The notes under the pieces are model-generated. The model saw only the letters and a list, made by a program, of their open reading frames with translations. It had not been told where the DNA came from and did no database searches. A stretch of DNA of 64,000 bases from an archaeon. GTDB taxonomy: Archaea > Nanobdellota > Nanobdellia > Pacearchaeales > GW2011-AR1. The stretch is from the NCBI GenBank assembly GCA_018694115.1, contig JABHNB010000012.1:1-64000 (forward strand). Reading direction: 5' to 3'. Both the position numbers and the translations under genes were made by a program. This document shows, one piece after another, positions 1-8,408 of the stretch; the first letter of the stretch is position 1, and each line of letters begins with the position of its first letter.

Positions 1-1869
1 AACAACATTCCCGGTTAGAAAGCCGGCTTCAACAGTTTCGTTAGTCTCCTCCGCAACAACCTCTTCTTCTTCAATAATCTCGGTTTCATTTACGGACTCT
101 TCCTCAACCACTTCGGTTACATTTTCAGATTCAGTAGTTTCATTAGCCACCGTCTCATTAACTTCCTCAATAATCTCCGTCACATTTTCTAATTCCTCAG
201 AATCATTTTCTGAAGAATCTTCAACAGTCTCATTAGAACTCGCATTAGTCTCATTTAGAATAGTCTCATTCATATAACCCGAGGCGATCGCATCCTCTTC
301 AGTTGCATACCAATATACCTTAAGCCGAGAATCATTAATACTAATATTCATATCACCAATCACACTATATGCCAAAATATCGGTATAATTCAACTCATCA
401 TCAGCACTAACAACGACCCTCTTCCCCCCATCAATCAAACTCTCACTAGCCAAAGGCGCCTCTGTATAATATTCAACAGCAACGTCAACCGCGTCAGCCG
501 CATTCACAACTTTCTCAACATCAACAACCGTAGAATTAACAGTCTCCACAATATCACCCCCAGCATCAAGCTCTTCCTCTAAAACAACATTACCCGAAAT
601 CGTAAACCCAGTTATCCAACTCCACAACTTAGTCAATAAGCCTTCATTATCAGAAACCGTCAAAGCAACATTCCCCGTCATCACTCCAGTTACAATCTCC
701 TCTCTCTCGGCCTCATTAACAACATTCTCATAATCCTCAGCTTCTGCCTCCGCCTCGACAATCTCATCATCAGTCAAAACCGAAATATTCTCAGCAGCCC
801 TATGTATCTCAATCTTCATACCCCCTGAACTCTTATTCACCCTCGCCTTCCGTAGCCACTTCACCGGCCGATTAATCACAGCCCTATATTGTAAGGTTGT
901 CACGTCTTCCATCACCAAAACAACCCCAACAGTCTCATTCAAAACAGTTTCATCAATTACACTCTCATTAGAAACACTTTCATTCAAAACAGTCTCGTTA
1001 ACAACTCCTCCTCCAATTCCCCCGTCAACAGTTTCATTAACAGCAGGCGACTCAACCTCTTCATCAGCACTTTCATTAACATCCTCCACAGTCTCATTCA
1101 CGCCCAAAACATCATCATCAGCCTCATCCTCCTCATCAACCGTTTCATTCTCAACAACCTCTTCAGCAACTTCATCAGAACCAGAATCACCATCATCCGA
1201 AACCTCCTCGACAACTTCTTCCTCAACCTCTTCTTCAACCTCTTCTTCAACCTCTTCTTCAACTTCCTCACCTTCCTCAACATCCTCCGCAACAACCTGA
1301 CTATCACCAACAACAGAACTCACACCCCCAGCAACCTTCCCAATCTTCCTCTCTTTCTTCTCAACCTTCACTTTCTTTGCTTCCTTCTCAACCTTCACTT
1401 TCTTCACTTTTTTCTCACTTTTTTCCTTCTTCTCGCTCTTCGCTTTCTTTTCCTTCTTCCCTCCACTATCAGAATCGGAACTACTCACATCCGAACCCCC
1501 AGAGTCTCCACCATCACTACTACTTTCACTCGCCCCAGAATCTCCCCCACTATCAGATCCTCCAGACTCCTCACCAACAACAAATCCTATTATCCCTCCC
1601 CAAACATCATCGCCAAAACCAGAAACCTCTCCAGTAATCCTCTCCCTAATTTCAGAATTAAATGAAACAAAACCAACAGCAAAAACCAACAGCAAAACAG
1701 GCAACAAAAACAACCACTTCTTTTTTACTCCACCACCAACTTCCAATTTTTTCCTATCAATTTTAATATATCGCTTCTTAGATTCCCCAGTTTTCGGATC
1801 CCGATAAGATTCATAATAGTACGGACCATACTTCTTCCCTTTAATAGTAATATACTTCTCCTGCACCAT
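1..1869 (-). CDS. Membrane-anchored, NET-sequon-rich surface protein (3' end outside window)
   Basis: The frame is open for 623 codons from ATG at 1869 to the window edge, so the ORF track missed it. A short Tyr/Lys-rich cytosolic head (residues 1-51) is followed by one hydrophobic segment at about 52-70 (WLFLLPVLLLVFAVGF), then Gly/Ser-rich, Lys-rich and Glu/Val-rich low-complexity stretches. Folded-looking segments follow (TTLQYRAVINRPVKWLRKA, and a part ending LKVYWYAT). Many NET and NVT sequons suggest dense N-glycosylation outside the cell. ITGF, TGNV and SGNV motifs recur. It is probably a type II-oriented cell-surface protein; the C-terminus and exact role are not visible. The 216 nt ORF at 1098-1313 is a shadow frame of its acidic repeat. 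Confidence 0.75.
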   Translation of the reverse strand, partial: MVQEKYITIKGKKYGPYYYESYRDPKTGESKKRYIKIDRKKLEVGGGVKKKWLFLLPVLLLVFAVGFVSFNSEIRERITGEVSGFGDDVWGGIIGFVVGEESGGSDSGGDSGASESSSDGGDSGGSDVSSSDSDSGGKKEKKAKSEKKEKSEKKVKKVKVEKEAKKVKVEKKERKIGKVAGGVSSVVGDSQVVAEDVEEGEEVEEEVEEEVEEEVEEEVVEEVSDDGDSGSDEVAEEVVENETVDEEDEADDDVLGVNETVEDVNESADEEVESPAVNETVDGGIGGGVVNETVLNESVSNESVIDETVLNETVGVVLVMEDVTTLQYRAVINRPVKWLRKARVNKSSGGMKIEIHRAAENISVLTDDEIVEAEAEAEDYENVVNEAEREEIVTGVMTGNVALTVSDNEGLLTKLWSWITGFTISGNVVLEEELDAGGDIVETVNSTVVDVEKVVNAADAVDVAVEYYTEAPLASESLIDGGKRVVVSADDELNYTDILAYSVIGDMNISINDSRLKVYWYATEEDAIASGYMNETILNETNASSNETVEDSSENDSEELENVTEIIEEVNETVANETTESENVTEVVEEESVNETEIIEEEEVVAEETNETVEAGFLTGNVV

Positions 1870-1955
1870 CTTTTTAATATAACAATGTGGAGTAAAAAGC
1901 GTATTTAAACTTTATGCGAACCCAGCACTACCAAGAATAAGGTGGAGTAAAACAA

Positions 1956-2729
1956 TTATTTCCTCTCGCTGCCCAAAAACTCATCAATAATCTTCGCCGA
2001 AACTTTCACAGTCCGAAAATCATACTTCTCATCCTTCACAACATCAACCTCAACAACATCAATCGCCCGCAAACTCTTAATGCAAAAAATTCTCCTAAGC
2101 AAATAAAACAATTCCCTCGACGACAAACCATTCGGCTCAGCATAACTAACCCCAGGAGCAACTGCAGGATCTAAAACATCAACATCAATCGAAACATAAA
2201 CATCCTTCCCCATGGCATTCTCTGTAACATAATCCCCAATCGCCTCAATATCATAAACCTCAGAAAAAACCTTAATCCCCTTCTCCCTCAAAAACTTCTT
2301 TTCAACATCCCACATCTTCCTAGCACCAACCAAAACAATATTTTCCGGTTTAAACCCAGCTTCCACAACTCCCCTCAACCACTCCTCATGCGTCGGCTCT
2401 TTCGCACAATAATCACAATCAGCATGCGCATCAAACACAATCAAAAAAGCATCATTAAACTTCTCACCAAACGCCTTCACAATCGGATACGAAATAGAAT
2501 GATCTCCACCAACAAACACTGCTCTCTCTCCTTCTAGATTAGCAAAAATTCCACTAGCCCCCCCATAAATTGCCTTCTCAGAAGCCTCAACATTAGAATT
2601 ATCAACGTCAACAGAAGAAACATCTAACTTCAGCTTATTCTTCTCAAGTTCTGCTACAATCAAGTCGGGAGCCCCAGTAGGGCCTTCATAACCGAGCGCA
2701 TTTACTCGTGGAACCTTAATTAACTTCAT
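1956..2729 (-). CDS. Arginase/agmatinase-family ureohydrolase
   Basis: The family's metal-binding motifs are present: GGDHS near residue 74, FDAHADCDY near 99 and SIDVDVLDPAVAPG near 180, which supply the His/Asp ligands of the binuclear manganese site. At 257 aa it is shorter than typical agmatinases (about 290-310), with a trimmed N-terminus. The family hydrolyses guanidino compounds to urea, usually agmatine to putrescine in archaea; the substrate cannot be told from sequence. An AT-rich promoter-like stretch lies just upstream of the ATG. It is a single gene between two surface-protein genes. Confidence 0.85.
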   Translation of the reverse strand: MKLIKVPRVNALGYEGPTGAPDLIVAELEKNKLKLDVSSVDVDNSNVEASEKAIYGGASGIFANLEGERAVFVGGDHSISYPIVKAFGEKFNDAFLIVFDAHADCDYCAKEPTHEEWLRGVVEAGFKPENIVLVGARKMWDVEKKFLREKGIKVFSEVYDIEAIGDYVTENAMGKDVYVSIDVDVLDPAVAPGVSYAEPNGLSSRELFYLLRRIFCIKSLRAIDVVEVDVVKDEKYDFRTVKVSAKIIDEFLGSERK

Positions 2730-2766
2730 AAAAAGGAATAAAATTAGAGACTATTAAAGTTATTGA

Positions 2767-4869
2767 TTAATCGAGACAGTAGACCGGATCTCCAGTGTAG
2801 GGGGACCCATCCCAACAAGCGGAAGTAGAATAATCACAATAGCCATCACAATTATTATCTTGCCCGTCATTACAATTTTCCATTACTCCAGGCTTCACGT
2901 TCTCATCCTTATCATTACAATCCTCTCCCCCACAGAGACTATTTGTGTATCCATCGCCATCATTATCTGGGCAAACACCTGGACAGAAATCATAGTCTGA
3001 TTCATAAGGCCAACTAGTACAATCAGTACTAATACTTCCAAAAAGATTCATAGATCCCGTCCCACTATAACTTGCGCCAGAATCACAGTATAAATCTTTA
3101 TCAGAATTACCACACACTATAGTATCCTTAATTTCGAAATTGCTTCCATCACCAATATTAATCCCCCAGTAATTATTACTTATATTGTTTGGAGATGCAC
3201 TACCTCCAGTTCCTAAAACCCAATTGTTGACATAAACCATCTTAATTCCATAGCCAGAATTCTCAACAAGCCCATTTCCACTAATTCGATTAGAATCAAC
3301 ATTGGCATAATCATTTGTACTCTCGGACCACCCATTCGTTACAATCCCCCCATACTGATTATCATTTATCTCATTATTATAAATTCTCAAATAATCTCCA
3401 TTCTCAATTTCCACCCCATAATTACCATTATCGCTGATATTGTTTCCCTCTATCTTGAAATAGTTATTTTCGTCACTACTATCTCCATAACTATTATAAA
3501 TATAAATTCCCGGATAAGAATTATCAGTTATATTGTTCCCAGAAATAACCCCATAATTAGAATAATCATAATAAACAACCCCATAATAATTGTCCCCGAT
3601 GTCATTAGATATCACCTCGACAGCAGGGCTATTAAAGATACCGATCCCGTAACCGGAATATCTTTCCCTATTTCCTTTAATAGTATTATTTTGAATATAA
3701 TCATAATAACCGCCCCCCTTATCTCCATCTCCCCCCTCAATAACAATTCCGTAACCAGAATTGTCAATCATATGACTATTCTGAATATAGTTATAATAAC
3801 TGCTTCCAGGACCCATTGCCGCAGATTTAGAGTAGATCCCCCAATGATTCCCTTCAACTCGAACGCGGTCTATATTTTCTCCCTTACTCTGATAAGCATA
3901 AATTCCCTCGGTAAATCCAGAAATCGTCCCCCCCACCCCATTGATATAGAAAGTATTTACATTACTAACATAAATACCGGAGTCAGATCCAGAACTTTCA
4001 GAGCTACTAGGACTTCCCGAACCTTCAATATTAAATCCATTCAGATTTAGGATAACGTTATCTGCAGTAATAGTAAGACAAGTACCTGAAACACCACCCG
4101 TATCTATATTTTGATCCAAGTCATACGTGGCAGAAGGCGTAGACAATGTCTCTCCACAAGAACTAATTGGATTAGAATATTGTGGAGATTGGCATACCCC
4201 CGCAGAACAAGTTCCCCCACTAGCCCCACAATCTTGAAGGACGACATCACCAGAACTCTCTGCACAACTTCCCCCAACACAACTATAACTTGTAGATCGG
4301 TTCACAACATTGTTGCTCCCATCACAAACCGTAGAATAAGTTGTACTTGGACAAGGCACCGTCGCAGAACACTCCGTACTCGTATAAACTCCTTCCTTAA
4401 AAGAATCAATTTTGGAAGTTGGATCTCCGATAATCTCCTTATTTCCAGAAATAAAAACAGGAGCGATGCTTGCAGAATCAGGGACTCCTCCCTGATTACT
4501 CAGATTAAAGCAACTCGTCTTTGCCTCGTTAGTTGAAGGAATTTCGGTTCCAGAGAAATTGTATGGATCTTCCAAGCTAGTTCCATTATAGACAAATTCT
4601 ACCTCAATCCTACTCAAATTGACTTCGTCGCCTCCTCGCCTAACTTGAAGACAAAGCATCCCCTTATCAGAATCATAAAAAGTATATCCTCCTTCAGTCT
4701 CAATTACTAAGTTTATATCAAAAGTCTGAAAAACCGCATTATCTCTAATCATTGGAACCACGGCCACCCAAATAATTGCAACCGCCGCAACAGTTACTAA
4801 AACAATTAAAATTATAGCAACAGTCGCAGATATACCTCTCTTATCACCCATGAAAAATTTAAGGAACAA
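2767..4869 (-). CDS. Exported right-handed beta-helix protein with type IV pilin-like N-terminus and MopE-like C-terminus
   Basis: The N-terminus (GDKRGISATVAIILIVLVTV) is an archaeal type IV pilin/archaellin-type class III signal: a charged stub, then a hydrophobic alpha segment of about 25 residues. Residues about 245-600 carry repeated short parallel beta-helix rungs with NNIS, GIYIYNS, YGIGIFNS and N-x-I-x-N patterns, as in NosD/pectate-lyase-like folds. The C-terminus (DNDGDGYTNSLCGGEDC, then DGQDNNCDGYCD) is a MopE-type Cys/Asp-rich motif that may bind calcium or another metal. It probably is an adhesin or surface-appendage protein. The 119 and 141 aa plus-strand ORFs opposite it are antisense shadows. 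Confidence 0.8.
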   Translation of the reverse strand: MFLKFFMGDKRGISATVAIILIVLVTVAAVAIIWVAVVPMIRDNAVFQTFDINLVIETEGGYTFYDSDKGMLCLQVRRGGDEVNLSRIEVEFVYNGTSLEDPYNFSGTEIPSTNEAKTSCFNLSNQGGVPDSASIAPVFISGNKEIIGDPTSKIDSFKEGVYTSTECSATVPCPSTTYSTVCDGSNNVVNRSTSYSCVGGSCAESSGDVVLQDCGASGGTCSAGVCQSPQYSNPISSCGETLSTPSATYDLDQNIDTGGVSGTCLTITADNVILNLNGFNIEGSGSPSSSESSGSDSGIYVSNVNTFYINGVGGTISGFTEGIYAYQSKGENIDRVRVEGNHWGIYSKSAAMGPGSSYYNYIQNSHMIDNSGYGIVIEGGDGDKGGGYYDYIQNNTIKGNRERYSGYGIGIFNSPAVEVISNDIGDNYYGVVYYDYSNYGVISGNNITDNSYPGIYIYNSYGDSSDENNYFKIEGNNISDNGNYGVEIENGDYLRIYNNEINDNQYGGIVTNGWSESTNDYANVDSNRISGNGLVENSGYGIKMVYVNNWVLGTGGSASPNNISNNYWGINIGDGSNFEIKDTIVCGNSDKDLYCDSGASYSGTGSMNLFGSISTDCTSWPYESDYDFCPGVCPDNDGDGYTNSLCGGEDCNDKDENVKPGVMENCNDGQDNNCDGYCDYSTSACWDGSPYTGDPVYCLD

Positions 4870-4881
4870 TTCTTTATAAAA

Positions 4882-6075
4882 CTACTGACTCAAAACAAAA
4901 CTAGAATACTCTGTCTTCGCTGCAAGAGCCTTAATATCTTTCAAGCTTACTTTTTCAATCTTCTTAGAATAATCGTAGTAATCTTCAGCATTTCCAGAAG
5001 CTTCTTCTAAAATTAAATTAACCGCAGTCTCGTTAGAACCCTCAGACTCAACGGCCCTATCTCCAATAACTCTAACCTTAGCCGCAGCCAACTCCTCCTC
5101 AGTTAGATTTTTCATTCCATGGAATTCCTTTAAACTGATGTCGATAACCTCACCAACCTTTTCCTTATCAGTTCCTGCCCAAATTATCATATACCCATAA
5201 TTCTCCCCTAAATCCAATTCAGATTTCACACCATAAACCAATCCCCTCTTCTCCCTAACTTCACTAAATAACCTACTAGACATTCCACTTCCCAATACTG
5301 ATGAAAAAATCTCTGCAGCATATCTTTCATTATCCGAGGACACGGGGAAATGGAAACCCAGGGCAAGGTTCGCTTGGTGTAAATCTGACCGAGTTTCACT
5401 TTCTTTGGAAATTTTTGGAATTATCTTCTCAACCTTTGCAATTTTGCCATCCCCATCAACAGCAAATTCCTCTGCCAACTCCAAAACTTCTTCAAAACTA
5501 TTGTTTCCCACAACACACATAATGGAATTGCCTGGAACATAAACCTCCCGATGCTTCTTCATAAGCTGATCCCTCGTCATCCCCTTCACAGTTTTCTCAC
5601 TCCCACCAATAAAGATTCCAAAAGGATCTTCATACAAACATCGCTTAATATTATCTAAAACATGGGCCCGAGGGTTATCTCTATACATCTTAATCTCCTC
5701 ACAGATGACATTTGCCTCTTTCTCGACTTCAGATTCTGGAAACGCTGCATTGAAGAAAATATCAAAGATAACGTCTGTTGCAACCCTTAGGTGTTCTGAA
5801 GGTAACTTAACATGATATGCAGTAATTTCCTCATGGGTAAACGCATTCAACTCACCCCCAACACCCTCAACTTCAGTTGCAATCTCTTTAACTGTCCGCT
5901 TCTCGGTTCCCTTAAAACATAAGTGTTCAATGAAGTGCGCTATCCCCTTCTCTTCAACAGATTCATATGCTGCTCCAAATTTCGTAGCCAACATCACAGT
6001 AGTCACGGGAACATCTCGCTTCTCATGTAACACTGTCAACCCATTTTTCAAAACCTTCTTATTAAATTCAACCAT
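4882..6075 (-). CDS. M16 family zinc peptidase (processing peptidase/pitrilysin-like)
   Basis: The inverted zincin motif HFIEH (about residue 47-51) with the downstream glutamate in NVICEEIKMYRDNP gives the zinc site of clan ME peptidases. The 397 aa length matches a single M16 half with an active N-terminal domain and a C-terminal non-catalytic domain (GSGMSSRLFSEVREKRGLVY). Such enzymes act as dimers that degrade small peptides or process precursors. It lies 13 bp downstream of nothing else in its operon on the 5' side and 12 bp before the pilin-like gene start, so the two may be co-transcribed. Confidence 0.9.
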   Translation of the reverse strand: MVEFNKKVLKNGLTVLHEKRDVPVTTVMLATKFGAAYESVEEKGIAHFIEHLCFKGTEKRTVKEIATEVEGVGGELNAFTHEEITAYHVKLPSEHLRVATDVIFDIFFNAAFPESEVEKEANVICEEIKMYRDNPRAHVLDNIKRCLYEDPFGIFIGGSEKTVKGMTRDQLMKKHREVYVPGNSIMCVVGNNSFEEVLELAEEFAVDGDGKIAKVEKIIPKISKESETRSDLHQANLALGFHFPVSSDNERYAAEIFSSVLGSGMSSRLFSEVREKRGLVYGVKSELDLGENYGYMIIWAGTDKEKVGEVIDISLKEFHGMKNLTEEELAAAKVRVIGDRAVESEGSNETAVNLILEEASGNAEDYYDYSKKIEKVSLKDIKALAAKTEYSSFVLSQ

Positions 6076-6147
6076 ACAAAAGATGGGAAAAAGAGCTTTT
6101 TAATTATTGTTATGGCCCAAAAACACTAAATTTCGCTCAAAGAAAAC

Positions 6148-6155
6148 TATATAAA
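6148..6155 (+). promoter_or_regulatory. TATA box for the 50-aa membrane protein
   Basis: TATATAAA lies in an AT-rich setting 41 nt before the ATG at 6197. A purine-rich GAGG at 6186-6189 can serve as a Shine-Dalgarno sequence, so this transcript likely has a short leader. Confidence 0.6.
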
Positions 6156-6196
6156 TCACCTTTCCGTCGATAATATAACTAAAAAGAGGCAATCAA

Positions 6197-6349
6197 ATGG
6201 ATAAAATATTTTCAGTACTGGTAACAATTATCGGTATCCTTTTAGTACTTCCTTTGATAACAGTAACAGCACTACAAGGTCCAATCACAAACTGGATCAT
6301 TGCAATTGCAGTTCTTATCATCGGCCTAAAAGACCTTATTAAGAAATAA
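6197..6349 (+). CDS. Small two-helix membrane protein, 50 aa
   Basis: This gene is too short for the ORF track. ATG at 6197 opens a 50-codon frame ending TAA at 6347. The product has two hydrophobic helices (IFSVLVTIIGILLVLPLITV and WIIAIAVLIIGL) separated by a short TALQGPITN turn, with a Lys-rich C-terminus. A TATA box and a GAGG motif precede it. Its last 24 bases overlap the end of the convergent methyltransferase gene. Similar tiny two-helix proteins are common in DPANN genomes (recollection, not searched); function unknown. Confidence 0.65.
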   Translation: MDKIFSVLVTIIGILLVLPLITVTALQGPITNWIIAIAVLIIGLKDLIKK

Positions 6350-7087
6350 GCCCCAAAAAAATTTATTTTTTATAATTAGAAATCTCTCCCCATTAGTCTC
6401 GAAACTATCAATTGTTTCGAAATTCTCCCCAATAAAGTCCAATATCCACTTTCTTCTAGCCTGGAATCTGGTCCGTCCACTCAAACTTCTAACAGGAAGA
6501 CTCAAAACAATTCGCTCACTCTCTTCCCCAATAGCCAACAAGAACTTCTTTGAAAAGTCCTTCTCAAGATTCTCTAGGGCATCCACCACTTGAAACAGAA
6601 AAATGGCACGAGGTTTAGGCATCTGCTTCAAGGTCTTTAATATAAATTCCAAATCAAATAAATCTCGATGAAGCACGTGTGCACTTTCAAACCCCCCCTC
6701 CTTAAAATAACGATTCGCAGAGTCAACTAACTGCCCAACGGCCTCAACCCCAACATAATTAATCCCTTTTGGCATTAATTCATAAGAAAAGCAATTGGCA
6801 CCACAACCTAGATCCACAACAGCCCCAACATCTCCCATCTTCCCAAAGATCAATTCATACAAAGGCCCATATTCCCTATGCATACTCGACTTATGACTTT
6901 TCAAAATCTCAATTCCCTTTCCCTTCAAAACTTTATTCGTCAGAAAAACTCCAAAATACTTCCTAAGCAAGGATCTAACTTCCTTAATATCTTCACCAGC
7001 GACGCTGATTGCCCGTTCAACAACAGAATCAGGCAATTGAGAAAACTCTCGCTTCTTCTTAACCTCTAAAATAAATTCTTTATCCAT
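6326..7087 (-). CDS. SAM-dependent methyltransferase
   Basis: VVDLGCGANCFSYELMP is the glycine-rich SAM-binding motif I of class I methyltransferases, followed by NYVGVEA (motif II acid). The helical N-terminus followed by the Rossmann domain recalls the FmrO/Arm-type 16S rRNA methyltransferases, so an RNA target is plausible but unproven. I chose ATG at 7087 over the track's TTG at 7096; the gene then overlaps the upstream amidotransferase gene by 8 bp, consistent with translational coupling in a Dph6-amidotransferase-methyltransferase operon. Confidence 0.75.
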   Translation of the reverse strand: MDKEFILEVKKKREFSQLPDSVVERAISVAGEDIKEVRSLLRKYFGVFLTNKVLKGKGIEILKSHKSSMHREYGPLYELIFGKMGDVGAVVDLGCGANCFSYELMPKGINYVGVEAVGQLVDSANRYFKEGGFESAHVLHRDLFDLEFILKTLKQMPKPRAIFLFQVVDALENLEKDFSKKFLLAIGEESERIVLSLPVRSLSGRTRFQARRKWILDFIGENFETIDSFETNGERFLIIKNKFFWGLFLNKVF

Positions 7088-7670
7088 TGTTAACAAACTC
7101 CAAGATCATTTCTTTCTGCCTAACCTCGGGGTGGAACAAAACACCGTAAACTTCCTTCTTCTTGTGCTTAACTGCTTGAACAACCTTGCCATCGACAAAT
7201 GAGCCGAAATCTTCAGAAAATTGAACATAATTATTATGTAAGTGATAAACTTCATGGTCTCCTTCCAAACCAAGAAATTTCTTCTTGAAATTTTCATGAA
7301 AAAATCCAATCTCAGTTTTTTTCTTTAAGATATGGCTAAAATCACTCAGAACATTCAACTTACCAACTTGTTCATCTAAATCCTGGGCCAATCCAATAAT
7401 CTGCATCCCTGCACAAATTCCTAAGACGGGCTTTCTAAAATTTTCATCCCTCAAGAAATGAAAGTGTCCTAGAGACTCCAAATATTCTTCATCCTTCAAA
7501 CTAGTCCCACAAATAATAACTTTCCTTGCATTCATTAGATCTCCCTTCTGAAGCTTCAAGTAATGACGAGTAAAAAATTTAATTTCCTCCTTCTTCAAAA
7601 TGTCTTCAATAGGCTTCACAAACTCCAAATCATGCAACTTCTCCCTACAAACATTAATCACTAGAATCAT
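7080..7670 (-). CDS. Class I glutamine amidotransferase-like protein (GuaA-type GATase)
   Basis: VLGICAGMQIIG carries the nucleophile-elbow Cys and GVLFHPEVRQKE the catalytic His and Glu, so the full class I triad is present. The length (196 aa) equals a stand-alone GATase subunit, like GuaA subunit A of archaeal GMP synthetases. No synthetase partner for GMP is nearby. Instead it overlaps the Dph6 gene by 4 bp (ATGA junction), so it could channel ammonia to that ligase; this pairing is inference. Confidence 0.8.
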   Translation of the reverse strand: MILVINVCREKLHDLEFVKPIEDILKKEEIKFFTRHYLKLQKGDLMNARKVIICGTSLKDEEYLESLGHFHFLRDENFRKPVLGICAGMQIIGLAQDLDEQVGKLNVLSDFSHILKKKTEIGFFHENFKKKFLGLEGDHEVYHLHNNYVQFSEDFGSFVDGKVVQAVKHKKKEVYGVLFHPEVRQKEMILEFVNNG

Positions 7671-8344
7671 TCTAAGGTAACCTCCATTCTCCAGCTATGG
7701 CCCTCACCAATATCTTCTCTCTCCTTAATCTTCAGGCCCCTATCAAATAATGGACATTTCAAAACCAGTGTCTCAAACTCTCCCCCCTCTCCAGCAGGAT
7801 TAATTTTTAATTCTTCGTGGATTTTCCTTAACTCTCCCAGCAATTTCTTATCTACTTTTCTTCCCAACCAGGATTCATCGAAGGGATAGGCAAAAACACC
7901 GACGACAATAACTTCAAACTTTTCTTTCATCAAGTCTTCCATAAGCTCCCACTGATCCTTCTGCCAAAGAGGGTTAAAACATTCTATTCCCAACCGATTA
8001 CAAATTTCTTGGACCCTAGAGGCTTGATAAACACTTTCTACTGCCCCCGTAACTATTCCCCCAACCCCATAATCCTTGATTGCTTGTTTTATGGCCTTCT
8101 CCATATCTTTCAACTCAATTTCCTTCTCTCCTTTTGTCTTCTGAAGTATCAGAGGCACATTCATCCTTTCAGCCTGTATCTTAACTTGAGAGATAGAAGG
8201 CACATGAAACATGAAACTCTCTTTATTTTCACTCTGAATAGAAATCAAACAAGTCAAATCATACCCATATTTTTTAGCCAGCCAAGCTGCATAAGTAGAA
8301 TCCTTCCCACCAGAAAAAAGCACGGCCAATTTCATCTTATCCAT
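7667..8344 (-). CDS. dph6: Diphthine--ammonia ligase (Dph6/ATP_bind_4 PP-loop ATPase)
   Basis: The N-terminal PP-loop LFSGGKDSTYAAWLAKKYG binds ATP. The family signatures GAVESVYQASRVQEICNRLG, NPLWQKDQWELMEDLM and NPAGEGGEFETLVLKCPLF are all present. The enzyme amidates diphthine on elongation factor 2 in the last step of diphthamide synthesis. The length (225 aa) is normal for archaeal members. The start could be the first Met or the second (MKLAVLF). It is the first gene of a three-gene overlapping operon. Confidence 0.92.
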   Translation of the reverse strand: MDKMKLAVLFSGGKDSTYAAWLAKKYGYDLTCLISIQSENKESFMFHVPSISQVKIQAERMNVPLILQKTKGEKEIELKDMEKAIKQAIKDYGVGGIVTGAVESVYQASRVQEICNRLGIECFNPLWQKDQWELMEDLMKEKFEVIVVGVFAYPFDESWLGRKVDKKLLGELRKIHEELKINPAGEGGEFETLVLKCPLFDRGLKIKEREDIGEGHSWRMEVTLE

Positions 8345-8408
8345 AATCTAATTTAGAAAAAAAGCGTTATAAGGTTAACTAATTAATTTACCCAATAGGA
8401 ACAGTGCC

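Noticed and set aside
3691-4536. Plus-strand ORFs of 119 and 141 aa opposite the beta-helix gene
   Set aside because: Both lie antisense to a gene with clear domains and have no protein-like composition.
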